Shown: piece by piece, positions 1 through 10,132 of the stretch | Position numbering within the stretch: the first letter of the stretch is position 1 | Layout: each line of letters starts with the position of its first letter | NCBI RefSeq assembly: GCF_016019885.1 | Contig: NZ_JAEANY010000001.1 | Coordinates: 620,001-684,000 of the forward strand | Source: Aurantiacibacter sediminis | GTDB taxonomy: Bacteria; Pseudomonadota; Alphaproteobacteria; Sphingomonadales; Sphingomonadaceae | Length of the DNA: 64,000 nucleotides | Direction of reading: 5' to 3' | Program-made: the position numbers and the translations under genes | Notes under the pieces: model-generated | What the model was told of the DNA's origin: nothing | Seen by the model: the letters and a program-made list of their open reading frames with translations, nothing else | Database searches by the model: none

Positions 1-251
1 CAGCCGGCCATGAAAGGCGAGCGGGCGATCACCAGCGCATCCAGCGGGTCGCCATCGGGCGAAAGCGTGTGCGGAACGAAGCCGTAATTGGCCGGATAGC
101 GCATCGGCGTGTGCAGGATGCGGTCGACAAACAGTGCGCCCGACTGCTTGTCGAATTCATACTTCACCGGCTCGCCGCCCGTCGGGACTTCGATGATGAC
201 ATTCAGACTCTCCGGCGGATTATCGCCCGTCGGGATATGTTCGATACGCAT
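1..251 (-). CDS. ppa: Inorganic pyrophosphatase, N-terminal part (cut by window edge)
   Basis: Hydrolyses pyrophosphate to phosphate in the cytoplasm, pulling biosynthetic reactions forward. The frame starts at an ATG whose complement is at 249-251 and stays open to base 1, giving 83 residues that begin [20 protein letters not shown]. The soluble family I features are visible: the EVPTGG..KYEFDK stretch, the [19 protein letters not shown] core and the start of the metal-binding acidic motif DGDPLDALV. The catalytic C-terminal half lies outside the window. It is divergent from hisS, with about 127 bp between the starts; that gap holds the 12-bp palindrome TTCCTTAAGGAA at 263-274. No promoter could be called with confidence. 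Confidence 0.93.
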   Translation of the reverse strand, partial: MRIEHIPTGDNPPESLNVIIEVPTGGEPVKYEFDKQSGALFVDRILHTPMRYPANYGFVPHTLSPDGDPLDALVIARSPFMAG

Positions 252-378
252 GGAATGCTCCGTTCCTTAAGGAATCTGGTGGCACCCCCTCCCAAAACTG
301 GGCGAGCGCCTAGCCGATAGCTTATGGTTTGGCGAGAGGGATTTGCGAATTAGACGAAGGTGGGTAAGGGCAGCGGTC

Positions 379-1632
379 ATGGCAAAAGGCAACACACCGC
401 AGGCGATCCGCGGAACGCAGGATATTTTCGGACCCGAGGCGGAGGCATTCGCTTTCGTCGTCGAAACATTCGAGCGCGTGCGCAAGCTCTACCGCTTCCG
501 CCGCGTGGAAATGCCGGTTTTCGAGAAGACCGAGGTTTTCAGCCGCGCGATTGGTGAGACGACCGATGTTGTCTCCAAGGAAATGTATTCGTTCGAGGAT
601 CGCGGCGGGGACTCTTTGACCCTGCGGCCCGAGTTCACGGCCGGGATCGCGCGCGCTTTCCTCACCAATGGCTGGCAGCAACATGCGCCGCTCAAAGTCG
701 CAACGCACGGCCCGCTGTTCCGCTACGAGCGCCCGCAGAAGGGCCGCTATCGCCAGTTTCACCAGATCGACGCCGAGATCATTGGCGCCGCAGAGCCGCA
801 GGCCGATGTCGAACTGCTGGCAATGGCCGACCAGGTGATCCGCGAACTGGGCATCGAGGGCGTGACGCTGCACCTCAACACGTTGGGCGATGGCGACAGC
901 CGCGAAGCATGGCGCGCGGCGCTGGTGGAGTATTTCAGCGCGGTGAAGGGTGAGCTTTCCGAAGATTCGCAGGAGCGGCTGGAAAAGAACCCGCTGCGGA
1001 TCCTGGACAGCAAGGATCGCCGCGATCAGAAGTTTGTCGCCGATGCTCCCAAGATTGACGCCTTCCTGTCCGCCGAGGCCAAGGCTTTCTTTGACGCGGT
1101 GACGAGCGGGCTCGATGCGGCAGGTGTCAAATGGAAGCGCGCCGAAAGCCTCGTGCGCGGCCTCGATTATTATCGTCACACGGCGTTCGAGTTCATCCCG
1201 GACGAAGGCTCGGCTGCCGCCGATGCGCTGGGCAGCCAGAGCACGATCTTGGGCGGCGGTCGCTATGACGGGCTGATGGAAAGCCTCGGCGGCGCACCGA
1301 CGCCTGCTGTGGGTTGGGCTGCGGGGATCGAGCGGCTGGCTATGCTGGTGGGTGACCATCAAGAAAGCCAGACTGATGTCGTCGTCGTAGTGGAAGACGA
1401 TGAAATGGTTTCGCAAGGTCAATCCGCCGTCAGCGCCATTCGCGATGCTGGCCTGTCCGCTGAGTTCATCGCCTCGGGCGGAAAGAAGAAGCGTTTCGAC
1501 AAGGCCGTAAAAGTCGGCAGCCGCGTGATCATCGCCATGAGCGACGGTGAAAGGCGCGTGCGCTATGATGAGGGTTCTCCCGATCTCGAAAGCCTCGCCG
1601 CGACATTGCGCTCTCTCGATCTCGACGCATGA
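379..1632 (+). CDS. hisS: Histidine--tRNA ligase
   Basis: Charges tRNA-His with histidine (class II aminoacyl-tRNA synthetase). The 417-aa protein starting [15 protein letters not shown] carries the usual N-terminal RGTQD motif, class II motif 2 around [16 protein letters not shown], the histidine-specific [13 protein letters not shown] loop and a C-terminal motif 3 region around GVRWAAG-like [10 protein letters not shown], followed by an anticodon-binding domain. An in-frame TTG at 343 would add 12 basic residues, but ATG 379 has the better ribosome site (AAGGTGGGTAAGGG just upstream) and matches the family N-terminus. The stop overlaps prfA by four bases (ATGA), so hisS-prfA are translationally coupled. 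Confidence 0.97.
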   Translation: MAKGNTPQAIRGTQDIFGPEAEAFAFVVETFERVRKLYRFRRVEMPVFEKTEVFSRAIGETTDVVSKEMYSFEDRGGDSLTLRPEFTAGIARAFLTNGWQQHAPLKVATHGPLFRYERPQKGRYRQFHQIDAEIIGAAEPQADVELLAMADQVIRELGIEGVTLHLNTLGDGDSREAWRAALVEYFSAVKGELSEDSQERLEKNPLRILDSKDRRDQKFVADAPKIDAFLSAEAKAFFDAVTSGLDAAGVKWKRAESLVRGLDYYRHTAFEFIPDEGSAAADALGSQSTILGGGRYDGLMESLGGAPTPAVGWAAGIERLAMLVGDHQESQTDVVVVVEDDEMVSQGQSAVSAIRDAGLSAEFIASGGKKKRFDKAVKVGSRVIIAMSDGERRVRYDEGSPDLESLAATLRSLDLDA

Positions 1633-2696
1633 CCATCCCTGCCGAACGTCTTCGCCAGATCGCCAATCGCTTCGCCGAGCTCGAGGCGCGGATGGCGTCT
1701 GGGCAGTTGGAAGGCGAGGAATTCGTCCAGGCTTCGCGCGATTATGCCGAGCTGGAGCCGGTGGCGAAGTCGGCTGCCGAAGTGCAGGCCATGCGCGAGG
1801 AGATCGCGGGGCTCACCGAAATGCTCGCCGATCCGGAAATGAAAGCCATGGCGGAAGAAGAGCTGGAAACGCTCAAAAAGGCGCTTCCGCAGGCCGAGCG
1901 CGCACTGTCCATCGCCATGCTGCCCAAGGATAGCGCCGACCAGCGCCCTGCCATGTTGGAAATCCGCGCGGGCACGGGCGGGGACGAAGCGGCGCTGTTC
2001 GCGGGCGATCTTTTCCGCATGTATGAACGTTACGCGGCGGAGAACGGCTGGAAGGTCGAGCCGGTCAGCATGAACGCAGCCGAAGTTGGCGGGTTCAAGG
2101 AAATCGTGGCGAACGTTACCGGGCAGGGCGTGTTCGCCAAGATGAAGTTCGAGAGCGGCGTCCACCGCGTGCAGCGCGTGCCCGTCACCGAGAGCGGCGG
2201 TCGCATCCACACCAGCGCGGCGACCGTTGCGGTGTTGCCGGAGCCGACCGAGGTCGATGTCTCGATCGACGACAACGATCTGCGGATCGACATCTACCGT
2301 TCCAGCGGTGCAGGCGGTCAGCATGTGAACACGACCGACTCAGCCGTGCGCATCACCCACGTGCCCACCGGCATCGTGGTCGCGATGCAGGACGAGCGCA
2401 GCCAGCACAAGAACCGCGACAAGGCGATGAAAGTGCTTCGCGCGCGGCTCTATGAAAAGCGCCGCGAGGAAGCCCACGGAGCAGAGGCAGAGGCGCGCAA
2501 GGCGATGGTCGGCTCGGGCGACCGTTCCGAACGCATTCGGACATACAATTTCCCGCAAGGTCGGGTGACCGATCACCGGATCGGACTAACGCTGCACAAG
2601 CTCGATGAAGTGCTCGCCGGCCCTGGTCTGGGTGAGCTGACCGATGCTCTGATCGCCGAAGACGAGGCCAAGCGGCTTGCTGCGCTGGCGGACTGA
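1629..2696 (+). CDS. prfA: Peptide chain release factor 1
   Basis: Terminates translation at UAA/UAG by triggering peptidyl-tRNA hydrolysis on the ribosome. The product is 355 aa, a normal RF1 length. The catalytic GGQ is at residues about 229-231 within [16 protein letters not shown], and the sequence further down ([19 protein letters not shown]) is typical of RF1. Gene order prfA then prmC is functionally meaningful, because PrmC methylates the glutamine of this GGQ motif. The start overlaps the hisS stop. A REP-like inverted repeat occupies nearly the whole spacer to prmC. Confidence 0.97.
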   Translation: MTIPAERLRQIANRFAELEARMASGQLEGEEFVQASRDYAELEPVAKSAAEVQAMREEIAGLTEMLADPEMKAMAEEELETLKKALPQAERALSIAMLPKDSADQRPAMLEIRAGTGGDEAALFAGDLFRMYERYAAENGWKVEPVSMNAAEVGGFKEIVANVTGQGVFAKMKFESGVHRVQRVPVTESGGRIHTSAATVAVLPEPTEVDVSIDDNDLRIDIYRSSGAGGQHVNTTDSAVRITHVPTGIVVAMQDERSQHKNRDKAMKVLRARLYEKRREEAHGAEAEARKAMVGSGDRSERIRTYNFPQGRVTDHRIGLTLHKLDEVLAGPGLGELTDALIAEDEAKRLAALAD

Positions 2697-2702
2697 AGGA
2701 TT

Positions 2703-2794
2703 CCGCTCATGCTGAGCTTGTCGAAGCATCGCTTTATCTTCTAGCGCAGTCCCGGAAGTGAAGGACGACCCTTCGACAAGCTCAGGGTGAGCGG
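2703..2794. repeat. REP-like inverted repeat between prfA and prmC
   Basis: Two 24-base arms, 2703-2726 and 2771-2794, are inverted copies that differ at two positions; the arm core is TGAGCTTGTCGAAG / CTTCGACAAGCTCAG, separated by 44 bases. The minus-strand translation gives HPELVEG and LRQAQHER, chance peptides that I associate with dispersed palindromes in sphingomonad genomes. The right arm ends two bases before the first possible prmC start codon. Confidence 0.85.
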
Positions 2795-2796
2795 TA

Positions 2797-3648
2797 TTGT
2801 TAGTGTCCCAAGCAATAAGAGAGGCCGCCGCGCGCCTCGCCGAGACGTCCGACACCCCGCGTCTGGATGCCGAATTGCTGATGGCGCATGCGCTTGGCTG
2901 TTCGCGTTCGGACCTGTTGCTGCGGCATCAGGACACAGCCGCGCCTGCTGCGTTCGCGGAGCATCTCGATCGCCGCATGCAGCACGAGCCGGTCGCTTAC
3001 ATCATCGGCGAACAGGAGTTTTACGGGCGACCGTTTCGTGTCACTCCCGATGTCCTGATCCCGCGCGCTGACAGCGAGAGTGTCGTCGACGCGGCGCTGA
3101 GCGCAGCACCAGAAGCGCGGCGCGTGCTCGACCTTGGCACAGGCTCCGGCGCGTTGCTGCTTACGCTTCTGGCCGAGCTGCCCGAGGCGCAGGGTATAGG
3201 GATCGAACGCTCGCAGCCTGCTCGCGCAATTGCCGTGCGCAACGCCGATCAGCTTGGCGTTGCTCACCGCGCCGAAATCCGCTCAGGCGACTGGACGCAA
3301 GCGGGATGGGCCGACGGGCTGGGCCGCTTCGACCTCATCATCGCCAATCCGCCCTATGTCGAGACCGATGCCGATCTCGCGCCCAATGTGCGCAATTTTG
3401 AGCCTGCCGAAGCGCTGTTTGCTGGAGCAGATGGACTCGATGATTACCGGATATTGATACCGCAACTCCCCGATCTGTTGACAGAAAATGGCGTCGCTGT
3501 GCTCGAAATCGGCGCGTCTCAGACAGGACAAGTATCTGAAATATCGAACAATAATGGCTTTTCCGCACAAGTCCGCCTGGATCTGGGCGGGCGTGATCGT
3601 GCGGTGATCTTGCGATTAAGGCTTGGCAAAGGCGAATCGACTAGTTAA
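2797..3648 (+). CDS. prmC: Peptide chain release factor N5-glutamine methyltransferase
   Basis: Methylates the GGQ glutamine of release factors using S-adenosylmethionine. The 283-aa reading starts at TTG 2797; a GTG at 2803 (SQAIREAAARL...) is an equally plausible start. Evidence is the helical N-terminal domain, the SAM motif I VLDLGTGSGALLLTLLAE, and the diagnostic NPPY at about residues 184-187 (IIANPPYVETDAD) that holds the target glutamine. Non-ATG initiation with its ribosome-binding region inside the right arm of a REP-like hairpin is odd and may limit translation. Third gene of the hisS-prfA-prmC row. Confidence 0.95.
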   Translation: MLVSQAIREAAARLAETSDTPRLDAELLMAHALGCSRSDLLLRHQDTAAPAAFAEHLDRRMQHEPVAYIIGEQEFYGRPFRVTPDVLIPRADSESVVDAALSAAPEARRVLDLGTGSGALLLTLLAELPEAQGIGIERSQPARAIAVRNADQLGVAHRAEIRSGDWTQAGWADGLGRFDLIIANPPYVETDADLAPNVRNFEPAEALFAGADGLDDYRILIPQLPDLLTENGVAVLEIGASQTGQVSEISNNNGFSAQVRLDLGGRDRAVILRLRLGKGESTS

Positions 3649-3758
3649 CTCTCGAATCAGGACGGAAAAGCAGTTCGATTGCTTTCCGCCTCAACTCCGA
3701 CATTTGTTGGCTGGAGCGGATGAGCCGCCACAGAACTATGCAGATGAAGGGCTAACAC

Positions 3759-3811
3759 GCACCCGTTTGGGTGCCTTGCGCAAAAGCGCAAATCCGCCAG
3801 GCCAGGTGGCC
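3759..3811 (+). promoter_or_regulatory. Three short hairpins in the leader of the DUF4167 gene
   Basis: Three perfect stem-loops lie almost end to end: 3759-3774 (GCACCC, loop GTTT, GGGTGC), 3776-3791 (TTGCGC, loop AAAA, GCGCAA) and 3800-3811 (GGCC, loop AGGT, GGCC). They end about 30 bases before the TTG start at 3841, just ahead of the AAGGAAG ribosome site. No T-run follows, so these are not simple terminators; a structured 5' leader is the natural reading, but its role is unknown. Confidence 0.5.
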
Positions 3812-3840
3812 GGGGATCGCAACAAGGAAGCGAAGTTCCT

Positions 3841-4515
3841 TTGAATAGTAATCGCAATAACAATCGTCGTCGTGGTGGTGGTGGTCGCAACAACAATCGT
3901 GGCGGCGGCAATCCCATGCAGAACAACCGGATCGACAGCCGCGCGCGTGGCAATGCCCCGCAGCTGCTCGACAAGTACAAGAAGCTGGCGCAGGAAGCGC
4001 AGCTGAATGACGACCGGGTGCAGACCGAATATTACCTGCAGTTCGCCGATCACTACTTCCGCGTCATTGCTGACAGCAAGGCACAGAAGGAAGAGGCGCA
4101 GGCGAAGAAAGCTGCCGAACGTCAGAACGATCAGGGGCAGGATAATTCCTCTGATGATGATGACGATCGCCAGAATGACAGGAAGCCCCGCGGCCGGAAA
4201 AACACGCGCCCGCGCAAAGGTGATGCCGATCAGGACAGCGGTCAGGAAGGCGAAAGCGGCGATCAGGGGGAGGATGACAATCCCTTAAACCGCGATGATG
4301 AGAAGCCGAAGAAAGAGCGCAAACCGCGCCAGCCGCGCAAGAAAAAGGATGAAGGCGCTGGCGAGAGCAATCTCGATCCCGGCGTGCTGCCGCCCGCTAT
4401 CGCGCGCGGTGACGATGATGCCGCTGGCGATGACGCTCCGAAAGCTCGCAGGGGCCTGAAGCCGCGCCGCAAGCCGAAGGATGACGGCGAAGAAGCGCTC
4501 GAGGCCGTAGGCTAA
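3841..4515 (+). CDS. DUF4167 domain protein, basic/disordered, probable RNA-binding
   Basis: A 224-aa protein starting at a TTG (MNSNRNNNRRRGGGGRNNNRGGG). The N-terminus is an Arg/Asn/Gly-rich tract, followed by the conserved DUF4167 core (RGNAPQLLDKYKKLAQEAQ ... EYYLQFADHYFRVI, residues about 35-80), then a long low-complexity tail alternating acidic (DDDDDR, EDDNPLN) and basic (RKPRQPRKKKDEG) stretches. The core is known from alphaproteobacteria with no assigned activity; the RGG-like N-terminus suggests RNA or ribosome association, which is inference. TTG initiation is supported by AAGGAAG about ten bases upstream and by the core beginning soon after. The leader contains three hairpins. 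Confidence 0.85.
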   Translation: MNSNRNNNRRRGGGGRNNNRGGGNPMQNNRIDSRARGNAPQLLDKYKKLAQEAQLNDDRVQTEYYLQFADHYFRVIADSKAQKEEAQAKKAAERQNDQGQDNSSDDDDDRQNDRKPRGRKNTRPRKGDADQDSGQEGESGDQGEDDNPLNRDDEKPKKERKPRQPRKKKDEGAGESNLDPGVLPPAIARGDDDAAGDDAPKARRGLKPRRKPKDDGEEALEAVG

Positions 4516-4557
4516 CCACGCGGAAGTCTGGCGGGTAGGGAGCAGGAAAGCTCAGGC

Positions 4558-6177
4558 ATGACGGCTCCTGCTGCACAGGCTTCTCACCGGCGCTACCCGA
4601 TAATCGACGCGATGCCGCGCCGGGCATGGGCGTGGTCGATCGGCCTTGGTCTCCTCGCTGCGACGGGGTTTGCGCCGCTCGGACTGTGGCCGGTCGCGCT
4701 CATCGCGATGGGTCTGTTCGCCGTAATGATTGCGCGCAGTGCAAGCTGGAAGCAGGCGCTCTGGATCGGCTGGCTGTTTGGCTGGGCGCATTTCACCTAC
4801 GGCAATAACTGGATCGCGACTGCATTCACCTATCAATCGGAAATGCCCGCTTTTCTCGGCTGGCTGGCGGTGCCGCTGCTGGCGATCTACCTCGGCCTCT
4901 ATCCCGCGCTCGCTGGCCTTGCCGCGCGGCTTGTCGTCCGGAGTGGGCCGGGCTGGAGCTTCGCGCTGGTGCTGTCAGGTGCGTGGATCATTGCCGAATG
5001 GCTACGCAGTTGGGTCTTTACAGGCTATCCGTGGAACCCCTTTGCGATGGCGCTGCTTGGCCCGTTCGACCGGCCGGGGCTCGCCGCGCTTTCGCCGATC
5101 ATGGGCACCTATGCGCTATCGGGGATCGGGGTGCTGCTGGGCACGGCGCTCGTGCTGCTGGCGGCAGAAAGGCGCTGGCGCGTTGCCGTGCTGGTGAGCG
5201 TTCTGCTGGCCGCAGGCATGTACTGGCCTGCCACCACGACGCGCGAAGGCACCCAGGTTGTCACTATCGTGCAGCCACAGATTGCGCAGCCAGACATCTC
5301 CGATCCGCGCCGCTACGAAGCCAATTTCCTAGAGCTCGCTGGGCTTTCCGCACGCGCAGCCGATCAACCATCCGGTCCGCGCGTGGTCCTCTGGCCCGAA
5401 AGCGGCATGGCGGACTACCTGCGTCCCGGCTATCCGCAGCGCTATTACGATGCGACCACCGCGCTCGGCAGTCCCGAATTCGCGCGCCGCCGAATTGGCG
5501 CCACGGTGGGCGAAAACAGCGTACTCCTCACCGGCGCGATCGATCTGGAAATCGGAGAGGATGAAACGGGCTATGTGCGCGCGCTTGGTGCTCGCAACGC
5601 CGTAACTGCGCTGTCGCCCGAAGGTGAAATCCTTGCCGGATATGCCAAGGCGCATCTGGTGCCCTATGGCGAATATCTCCCCATGCGCGGATGGCTGGAG
5701 CCGATTGGGCTGAGCCGCCTTGTGGCCGGCTCTATCGATTTCTGGCCTGGGCCGGGTGCGCAGACGCTCGACCTGCAAGAGTTCGGAAGCGTCAGCCCGC
5801 AGATATGCTTTGAGATCATCTTCTCAGGGCAAGTCGTCGACCGCGATGCGCGTCCCGATTACATTTACAACCCGTCGAGCGAAGGCTGGTTTGGCTCCAA
5901 CGGTCCGCCGCAATTCCTCGCTCAGTCACGCATGCGCGCGATTGAGGAGGGGCTGCCCGTGCTGCGCGCGACGAATAATGGCTATAGCGCCGTGATCGAT
6001 CCGCGCGGCGTGGTGCGCGCCTATCTCAGGCCGAGCGAAGAAGACCGGATCGACGCGGTAATCCCGCCTCCCGCCAGCCCCACACTGTTTGCCCTAATGG
6101 GCAATATACTCCCGATTTTATGGGCAATCTTGCTCCTCGGCCTCGGTATCGTTGCAAGAGGGCGGAGAGCCAGTTAG
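4558..6177 (+). CDS. lnt: Apolipoprotein N-acyltransferase
   Basis: Adds the third acyl chain to the N-terminal cysteine of lipoproteins in the inner membrane. The 539-aa protein has about six hydrophobic segments in residues 20-240, then a periplasmic nitrilase-type domain with the catalytic triad visible: Glu281 in LWPESGM, Lys364 in [14 protein letters not shown] and Cys417 in PQICFEII; a final membrane helix ends the protein. Many lipoproteins elsewhere in this window (with LAAC/LAGC lipoboxes) are presumably its clients. Followed after about 50 bases by metK on the same strand. Confidence 0.96.
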   Translation: MTAPAAQASHRRYPIIDAMPRRAWAWSIGLGLLAATGFAPLGLWPVALIAMGLFAVMIARSASWKQALWIGWLFGWAHFTYGNNWIATAFTYQSEMPAFLGWLAVPLLAIYLGLYPALAGLAARLVVRSGPGWSFALVLSGAWIIAEWLRSWVFTGYPWNPFAMALLGPFDRPGLAALSPIMGTYALSGIGVLLGTALVLLAAERRWRVAVLVSVLLAAGMYWPATTTREGTQVVTIVQPQIAQPDISDPRRYEANFLELAGLSARAADQPSGPRVVLWPESGMADYLRPGYPQRYYDATTALGSPEFARRRIGATVGENSVLLTGAIDLEIGEDETGYVRALGARNAVTALSPEGEILAGYAKAHLVPYGEYLPMRGWLEPIGLSRLVAGSIDFWPGPGAQTLDLQEFGSVSPQICFEIIFSGQVVDRDARPDYIYNPSSEGWFGSNGPPQFLAQSRMRAIEEGLPVLRATNNGYSAVIDPRGVVRAYLRPSEEDRIDAVIPPPASPTLFALMGNILPILWAILLLGLGIVARGRRAS

Positions 6178-6227
6178 AGCCGCCGGCTGAATATCCTATT
6201 CGATTTAATGAGAAGGCAATCTCCAAC

Positions 6228-7460
6228 ATGCGCCAATCCTACCTGTTTACGTCCGAAAGCGTCTCCGAAGGCCATCCGGACAAGGTTTCCGACCAGATCT
6301 CCGATGCCATTGTCGATATGATGCTGGCGAAAGACCCGGAGGCCCGCGTGGCCTGCGAAACTCTCACTGCGACGCAGCGGGTCGTGCTGGCCGGTGAAAT
6401 CCGCTGCAAGGGCGTTTATGAAAAGGGACGCGAAGAGTGGAAGCACAACGATTATTGGGCACCGGGCGCAAAGGAAGAGATCGAACAAATTGCCCGCATG
6501 ACGGTGAAAGAGATCGGTTACGAGCAGGATGGCTTCCACTGGGAAACGCTGACTTTCGAGAACCACCTTCACGGGCAGAGCGCGCATATCGCGCAGGGTG
6601 TCGATTCCAGCGGCAACAAGGATGAAGGCGCGGGCGACCAGGGCATCATGTTCGGCTTTGCCTGTGACGAGACGCCTGACCTGATGCCGGCGACGCTCGA
6701 TTACAGCCACAAGATCCTGCATCAGATGGCGACCGACCGTAAGAACGGCACCGCGCCCTTCCTGGAGCCGGACAGCAAGAGCCAGGTCACGCTACGCTAC
6801 GAAAAAGGCAAGCCGGTGGAATGCACGGCTGTTGTCGTCTCCACCCAGCATGCGCCGGGATACGACGAGGGCGAGAAGGAAGCCGAACTGCATTCTTACG
6901 TGAAGGGCGTGGTTCGCAATATCCTTCCTGATGGTTTCATCACCGACAACACCGTGTGGCACATCAACCCAACAGGCAGCTTCGAAATCGGCGGCCCCGA
7001 TGGCGATGCCGGCCTGACTGGTCGCAAGATCATCGTCGACACCTATGGCGGTGCGAGCCCGCACGGCGGCGGCGCGTTTTCGGGCAAGGACCCGACCAAG
7101 GTGGACCGCAGCGCGGCCTATATCACCCGCTATCTCGCCAAGAATATCGTTGCCGCTGGCCTTGCCACCAAGTGCACGATTCAGCTTGCCTACGCCATTG
7201 GCGTGTCCCGGCCGCTGTCGCTTTATGTCGACACGCATGGCACGGGCACGGTGTCCGATGACAAGATCGAAGATGCGATCCGCTCCATTGCCAAGCTGGG
7301 AGACCTGACCCCGCGCGGCATCCGCACGCACCTCGGCCTCAACAAGCCGATCTATCGCCAGAGCGCGGCTTACGGTCACTTCGGCCGTTCGGCAGAAGGC
7401 GATGCCTTCCCATGGGAACGCACCGATCTGGTGGACGACCTCAAGGCGGCTTTGGCCTGA
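6228..7460 (+). CDS. metK: S-adenosylmethionine synthetase
   Basis: Makes SAM from methionine and ATP. The true start is ATG 6228 ([20 protein letters not shown]); the same frame is open upstream over the end of lnt, but only this start gives the family N-terminus and it has AGAAGGC upstream. Family motifs are all present: [27 protein letters not shown], and the P-loop-like [19 protein letters not shown]. At 410 aa it is slightly longer than the roughly 385-aa E. coli enzyme. I looked for a SAM-binding riboswitch in the 50-base spacer and lnt tail and saw none. Confidence 0.97.
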   Translation: MRQSYLFTSESVSEGHPDKVSDQISDAIVDMMLAKDPEARVACETLTATQRVVLAGEIRCKGVYEKGREEWKHNDYWAPGAKEEIEQIARMTVKEIGYEQDGFHWETLTFENHLHGQSAHIAQGVDSSGNKDEGAGDQGIMFGFACDETPDLMPATLDYSHKILHQMATDRKNGTAPFLEPDSKSQVTLRYEKGKPVECTAVVVSTQHAPGYDEGEKEAELHSYVKGVVRNILPDGFITDNTVWHINPTGSFEIGGPDGDAGLTGRKIIVDTYGGASPHGGGAFSGKDPTKVDRSAAYITRYLAKNIVAAGLATKCTIQLAYAIGVSRPLSLYVDTHGTGTVSDDKIEDAIRSIAKLGDLTPRGIRTHLGLNKPIYRQSAAYGHFGRSAEGDAFPWERTDLVDDLKAALA

Positions 7461-7478
7461 CCTGACACGAGACGGGCG

Positions 7479-8717
7479 GTGAGCACGCAAGACACTTCGC
7501 TCACCGCCGCTCCTGCGAGAAAGCGGATCGAGGCGCTCGACGCGCTGCGCGGGCTGGCGGTGATCGGCATCGTGCCGATGAATGTCATCGCTTTTGCGAT
7601 GCCGCCCGCTGCCTATTTCAACCCGCGCGCTTTTGGAGGGCATGACCTGCTGGAAAGCGCGATCTGGGCGGTCAGCTTCGTTCTGATCGAGGACAAGTTT
7701 CGCGCGCTTTTCGCGATGATGTTCGGTGCTGGCGTTGCCATCCTGCTTGGCAAGGCGAGCGACCACCCGCTGCGCGATCACTATGCCCGCATGATGGTGC
7801 TGTTCGCCATCGCGATAGTTCATGCGGTGCTGCTGGCGAACAATGATGTGCTGCGCGTCTATGCCGTGGCAGGGCTGCTATTGCCGATTGTAGTGTGCTG
7901 GCGGGCGCGGACTTTGCTGGTGGCGGCTGGTTTGCTGATGCTTGCGCAGCTCGCGGTTTCCGGCTGGTATGCATGGGATTGGGTGGCCTATGCGCTGGAA
8001 AGGGCGAGCGGCGCGCTGGTCGATCCCGCCCCGCAGGAACAGGCAGAGGCGCTTTACGGCTTCAATCCGCAGGTGGTTGAGGAGGCGATCGCGCGAAATA
8101 GCGGCTCCCTGACGGACCGTATCGCAATGCGGCTGGACACTCTGCCGCAGCAGGTGACCTTTATTGCGGCATCGCTCCCGTCAGCCCTCGCGGCAATGCT
8201 TGTTGGGATGGCGTTCTGGAAAAATGGCCTGCTTGCCGGGCATTGGGAGCGGGCGAGGCTGATGCGGCTCGCGCGTTGGTGCGGTCTGCTGGCGCTGCCT
8301 CCGCTTGTCGCGCTGTCGGTATGGACACTTCGCTCCGGCTTTGATCCTATCTTCACGACAGCCAACGCGCTGGTGTGGAGCGCGCCTCTCGACCTGTTGC
8401 TGGGCGTCGGCTGGGCGGCGCTGGGCATGGCGATTTTCGCGGGCGGTGGGGGGCTGACCCGACGGCTCGCCGCGGTAGGGCGAATGGCGCTGACGAATTA
8501 TCTCGCTACCAGCGTGATCCTCGCGGCCATTTTCGCGGGCTGGGGGATGGGACTGTTTGCGCAAGTCTCGCGCGGTGAGGCGTTGCTGATCGGCCTCATT
8601 CCCATCGCGCTGATGCTGATTTGGTCGCCGCTCTGGCTCGCGTGTTTTCGGCAGGGTCCAGCGGAGTGGGTGTGGCGCTGCCTCGCAGGCCTCAGGCTGC
8701 TGCCCTTGCGCCGCTGA
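7479..8717 (+). CDS. DUF418 family membrane protein
   Basis: A 412-aa polytopic membrane protein starting at GTG 7479, 18 bases after metK. It begins with a cytoplasmic tail and the family signature RIEALDALRGLAVIGIVPMN, then FRALFAMMFGAGVAIL, followed by about eight hydrophobic segments; the C-terminal part (RLAAVGRMALTNYLATSVI ... GPAEWVWR) is the conserved DUF418 domain. These proteins are related to heparan-alpha-glucosaminide acyltransferase-like membrane proteins and may carry an acyl-transfer function, but no substrate is known. Its 3' end overlaps the convergent MFS gene by 26 bp. Confidence 0.88.
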   Translation: MSTQDTSLTAAPARKRIEALDALRGLAVIGIVPMNVIAFAMPPAAYFNPRAFGGHDLLESAIWAVSFVLIEDKFRALFAMMFGAGVAILLGKASDHPLRDHYARMMVLFAIAIVHAVLLANNDVLRVYAVAGLLLPIVVCWRARTLLVAAGLLMLAQLAVSGWYAWDWVAYALERASGALVDPAPQEQAEALYGFNPQVVEEAIARNSGSLTDRIAMRLDTLPQQVTFIAASLPSALAAMLVGMAFWKNGLLAGHWERARLMRLARWCGLLALPPLVALSVWTLRSGFDPIFTTANALVWSAPLDLLLGVGWAALGMAIFAGGGGLTRRLAAVGRMALTNYLATSVILAAIFAGWGMGLFAQVSRGEALLIGLIPIALMLIWSPLWLACFRQGPAEWVWRCLAGLRLLPLRR

Positions 8718-9963
8718 CACGCGCCATATCGCTGCGCAAATGCCGCGCGGCGAGAAAGTAGAACAGGGCTGCCAGCAGATAGAACGCCCCGCCAATCGCC
8801 ATCGCAATGGCGAGGCCCTGGCCTGCTCCATATTCCCGGCTGAGATTGTCGCTCAGCAAGCCGATCAGCGTCGGTCCGACGCCGCCGGCGAGCGTGTAAA
8901 TGCCATTGAGCGTAGCCGAGGCAGTGGCACGCATGCGCGGGTGCATCAGGTTCTGAATGGTCGCGAAAGTGATGCCGAGATAGCTGAGGGTGAAGAAAAT
9001 CGACCCGCCAACGCACACCAGCAGGAGCGTCAAATCACCTTGCATGATGCCGAACGCGCCCAGCGGCCCGCCGATCGCCAAGCCGACGCCGGGTATCAGC
9101 GCATATGCCGCAGGATTGCGCTCCCCCAGCCGATCCCCCAGCCAGCCTGCGCCGACAATGGAGAGCGCGGCGGGGAGGCTCGCCAGCACGCCGGTGTAAA
9201 GGCCCGCCTCGGCCAGACCCATGCCGAATTTGCGCACCAGCAGCGATGCGAAGAAGAAGTTGAGTGCGTAGCTGAGCGCGGCCGCGATGAAGCTGCCGAG
9301 GATCAGGTAACGCGCGCTCGGCAGAGACCAGATCCGCTCGATAAAGGCGCTGATCGGCGGCACGTCATCGCCTTGCTCTGCGTCGAATTGCCCACGCTTG
9401 GGTTCGCCCACGAACACATAGGCTACCAGTCCCAGCACAAAGCCCGGAATAGCCGCGACAAGGAAGGTCGCTTCCCAGCCGAAATTCTGCGCGACATAGC
9501 CGCCGCCGACAAAGCCGATGAAGGCACCCAGTGGCGGAGAAAGCAACAGTATCGAGATTGCGAGACCGCGCTTGTTCGCGGGAAAATAATCGGAGATCAC
9601 CGACTGGTTGGGCGGCAATCCGATGGCTTCGCCAAGGCCCACACCCATGCGCGCTGTGAGCAATTGCATCCAAGTCCCAGCCAGCCCGCAAGCAGCGGTG
9701 AATAGCGACCAGATGGTGACCCCGCCTGCGATCAAAGTGAGCCGCCTCACTCGCTCGGCAAAGCGCGCGGTCACAAATCCGCCCAGCACGTTCAGCGCCG
9801 CAAAAGCCCATGTCAGCATGGAGACTTGCGTATCGCTAAGGCCGAATTCCTGCTTGATCGGCTCGACCAGCACATTGACCACAATGCGATCGATAAACCC
9901 GACAGTCGCAATCGCAGCGAGGATGCCCAGCGCGAGCGAAGGCGAATTGCGGCGGGTTTTCAT
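8692..9963 (-). CDS. MFS transporter, Spinster-like
   Basis: A 423-aa major facilitator with 12 predicted membrane helices. It opens ILAAIATVGFIDRIVVNVLVEPIKQEFGLSD, has the motif-A-like loop ARFAERVRRLTL between helices 2 and 3, and GLGEAIGLPPNQSVISDYFPANKRGLA, which is typical of the Spinster/sphingosine-like and hexuronate-type MFS branch common in sphingomonads. The substrate cannot be read from sequence. Starts at ATG with complement 9961-9963; the nearest neighbours on its strand are about 170 bp away, so it is probably transcribed alone. Confidence 0.85.
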   Translation of the reverse strand: MKTRRNSPSLALGILAAIATVGFIDRIVVNVLVEPIKQEFGLSDTQVSMLTWAFAALNVLGGFVTARFAERVRRLTLIAGGVTIWSLFTAACGLAGTWMQLLTARMGVGLGEAIGLPPNQSVISDYFPANKRGLAISILLLSPPLGAFIGFVGGGYVAQNFGWEATFLVAAIPGFVLGLVAYVFVGEPKRGQFDAEQGDDVPPISAFIERIWSLPSARYLILGSFIAAALSYALNFFFASLLVRKFGMGLAEAGLYTGVLASLPAALSIVGAGWLGDRLGERNPAAYALIPGVGLAIGGPLGAFGIMQGDLTLLLVCVGGSIFFTLSYLGITFATIQNLMHPRMRATASATLNGIYTLAGGVGPTLIGLLSDNLSREYGAGQGLAIAMAIGGAFYLLAALFYFLAARHLRSDMARVSGARAAA

Positions 9964-10082
9964 GGGAGCTGGTCTAGCAGTAATGTAGCTGAGCGGAAGG
10001 CGCTCTGGCGTTTTTTAAGTCAGCCCACCCCGCTGCGACTAAGCCCACCCCGGAACATGTCCGGGATGGGCCAAGTCTCGCT

Positions 10083-10104
10083 CCCCTCCCGCAAGCGGGA
10101 GGGG
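10083..10104. repeat. GC-rich perfect hairpin (CCCCTCCCGC/GCGGGAGGGG)
   Basis: Two 10-base perfect arms around an AA loop, followed by GGTGGGGGTGGGC, in the gap between two minus-strand genes. The flanking sequence also contains CCACCCCG...CGGGATGGG. This type of CTCCC-GC-GGGAG unit is a common dispersed intergenic element in GC-rich proteobacteria. It could also act as a weak transcription stop. Confidence 0.6.
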
Positions 10105-10132
10105 GTGGGGGTGGGCTATCGAGGAATGAGCC

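Noticed and set aside
6178..6227. SAM-binding riboswitch before metK
   Set aside because: The spacer is only 50 bases and shows none of the conserved SAM-I, SAM-II or SAM/SAH elements I could recognise.
10083..10104. GC-rich hairpin as a terminator for the 126-aa gene
   Set aside because: No T-run on either strand and the surrounding CCCACCCC tracts point to a dispersed element rather than a terminator.
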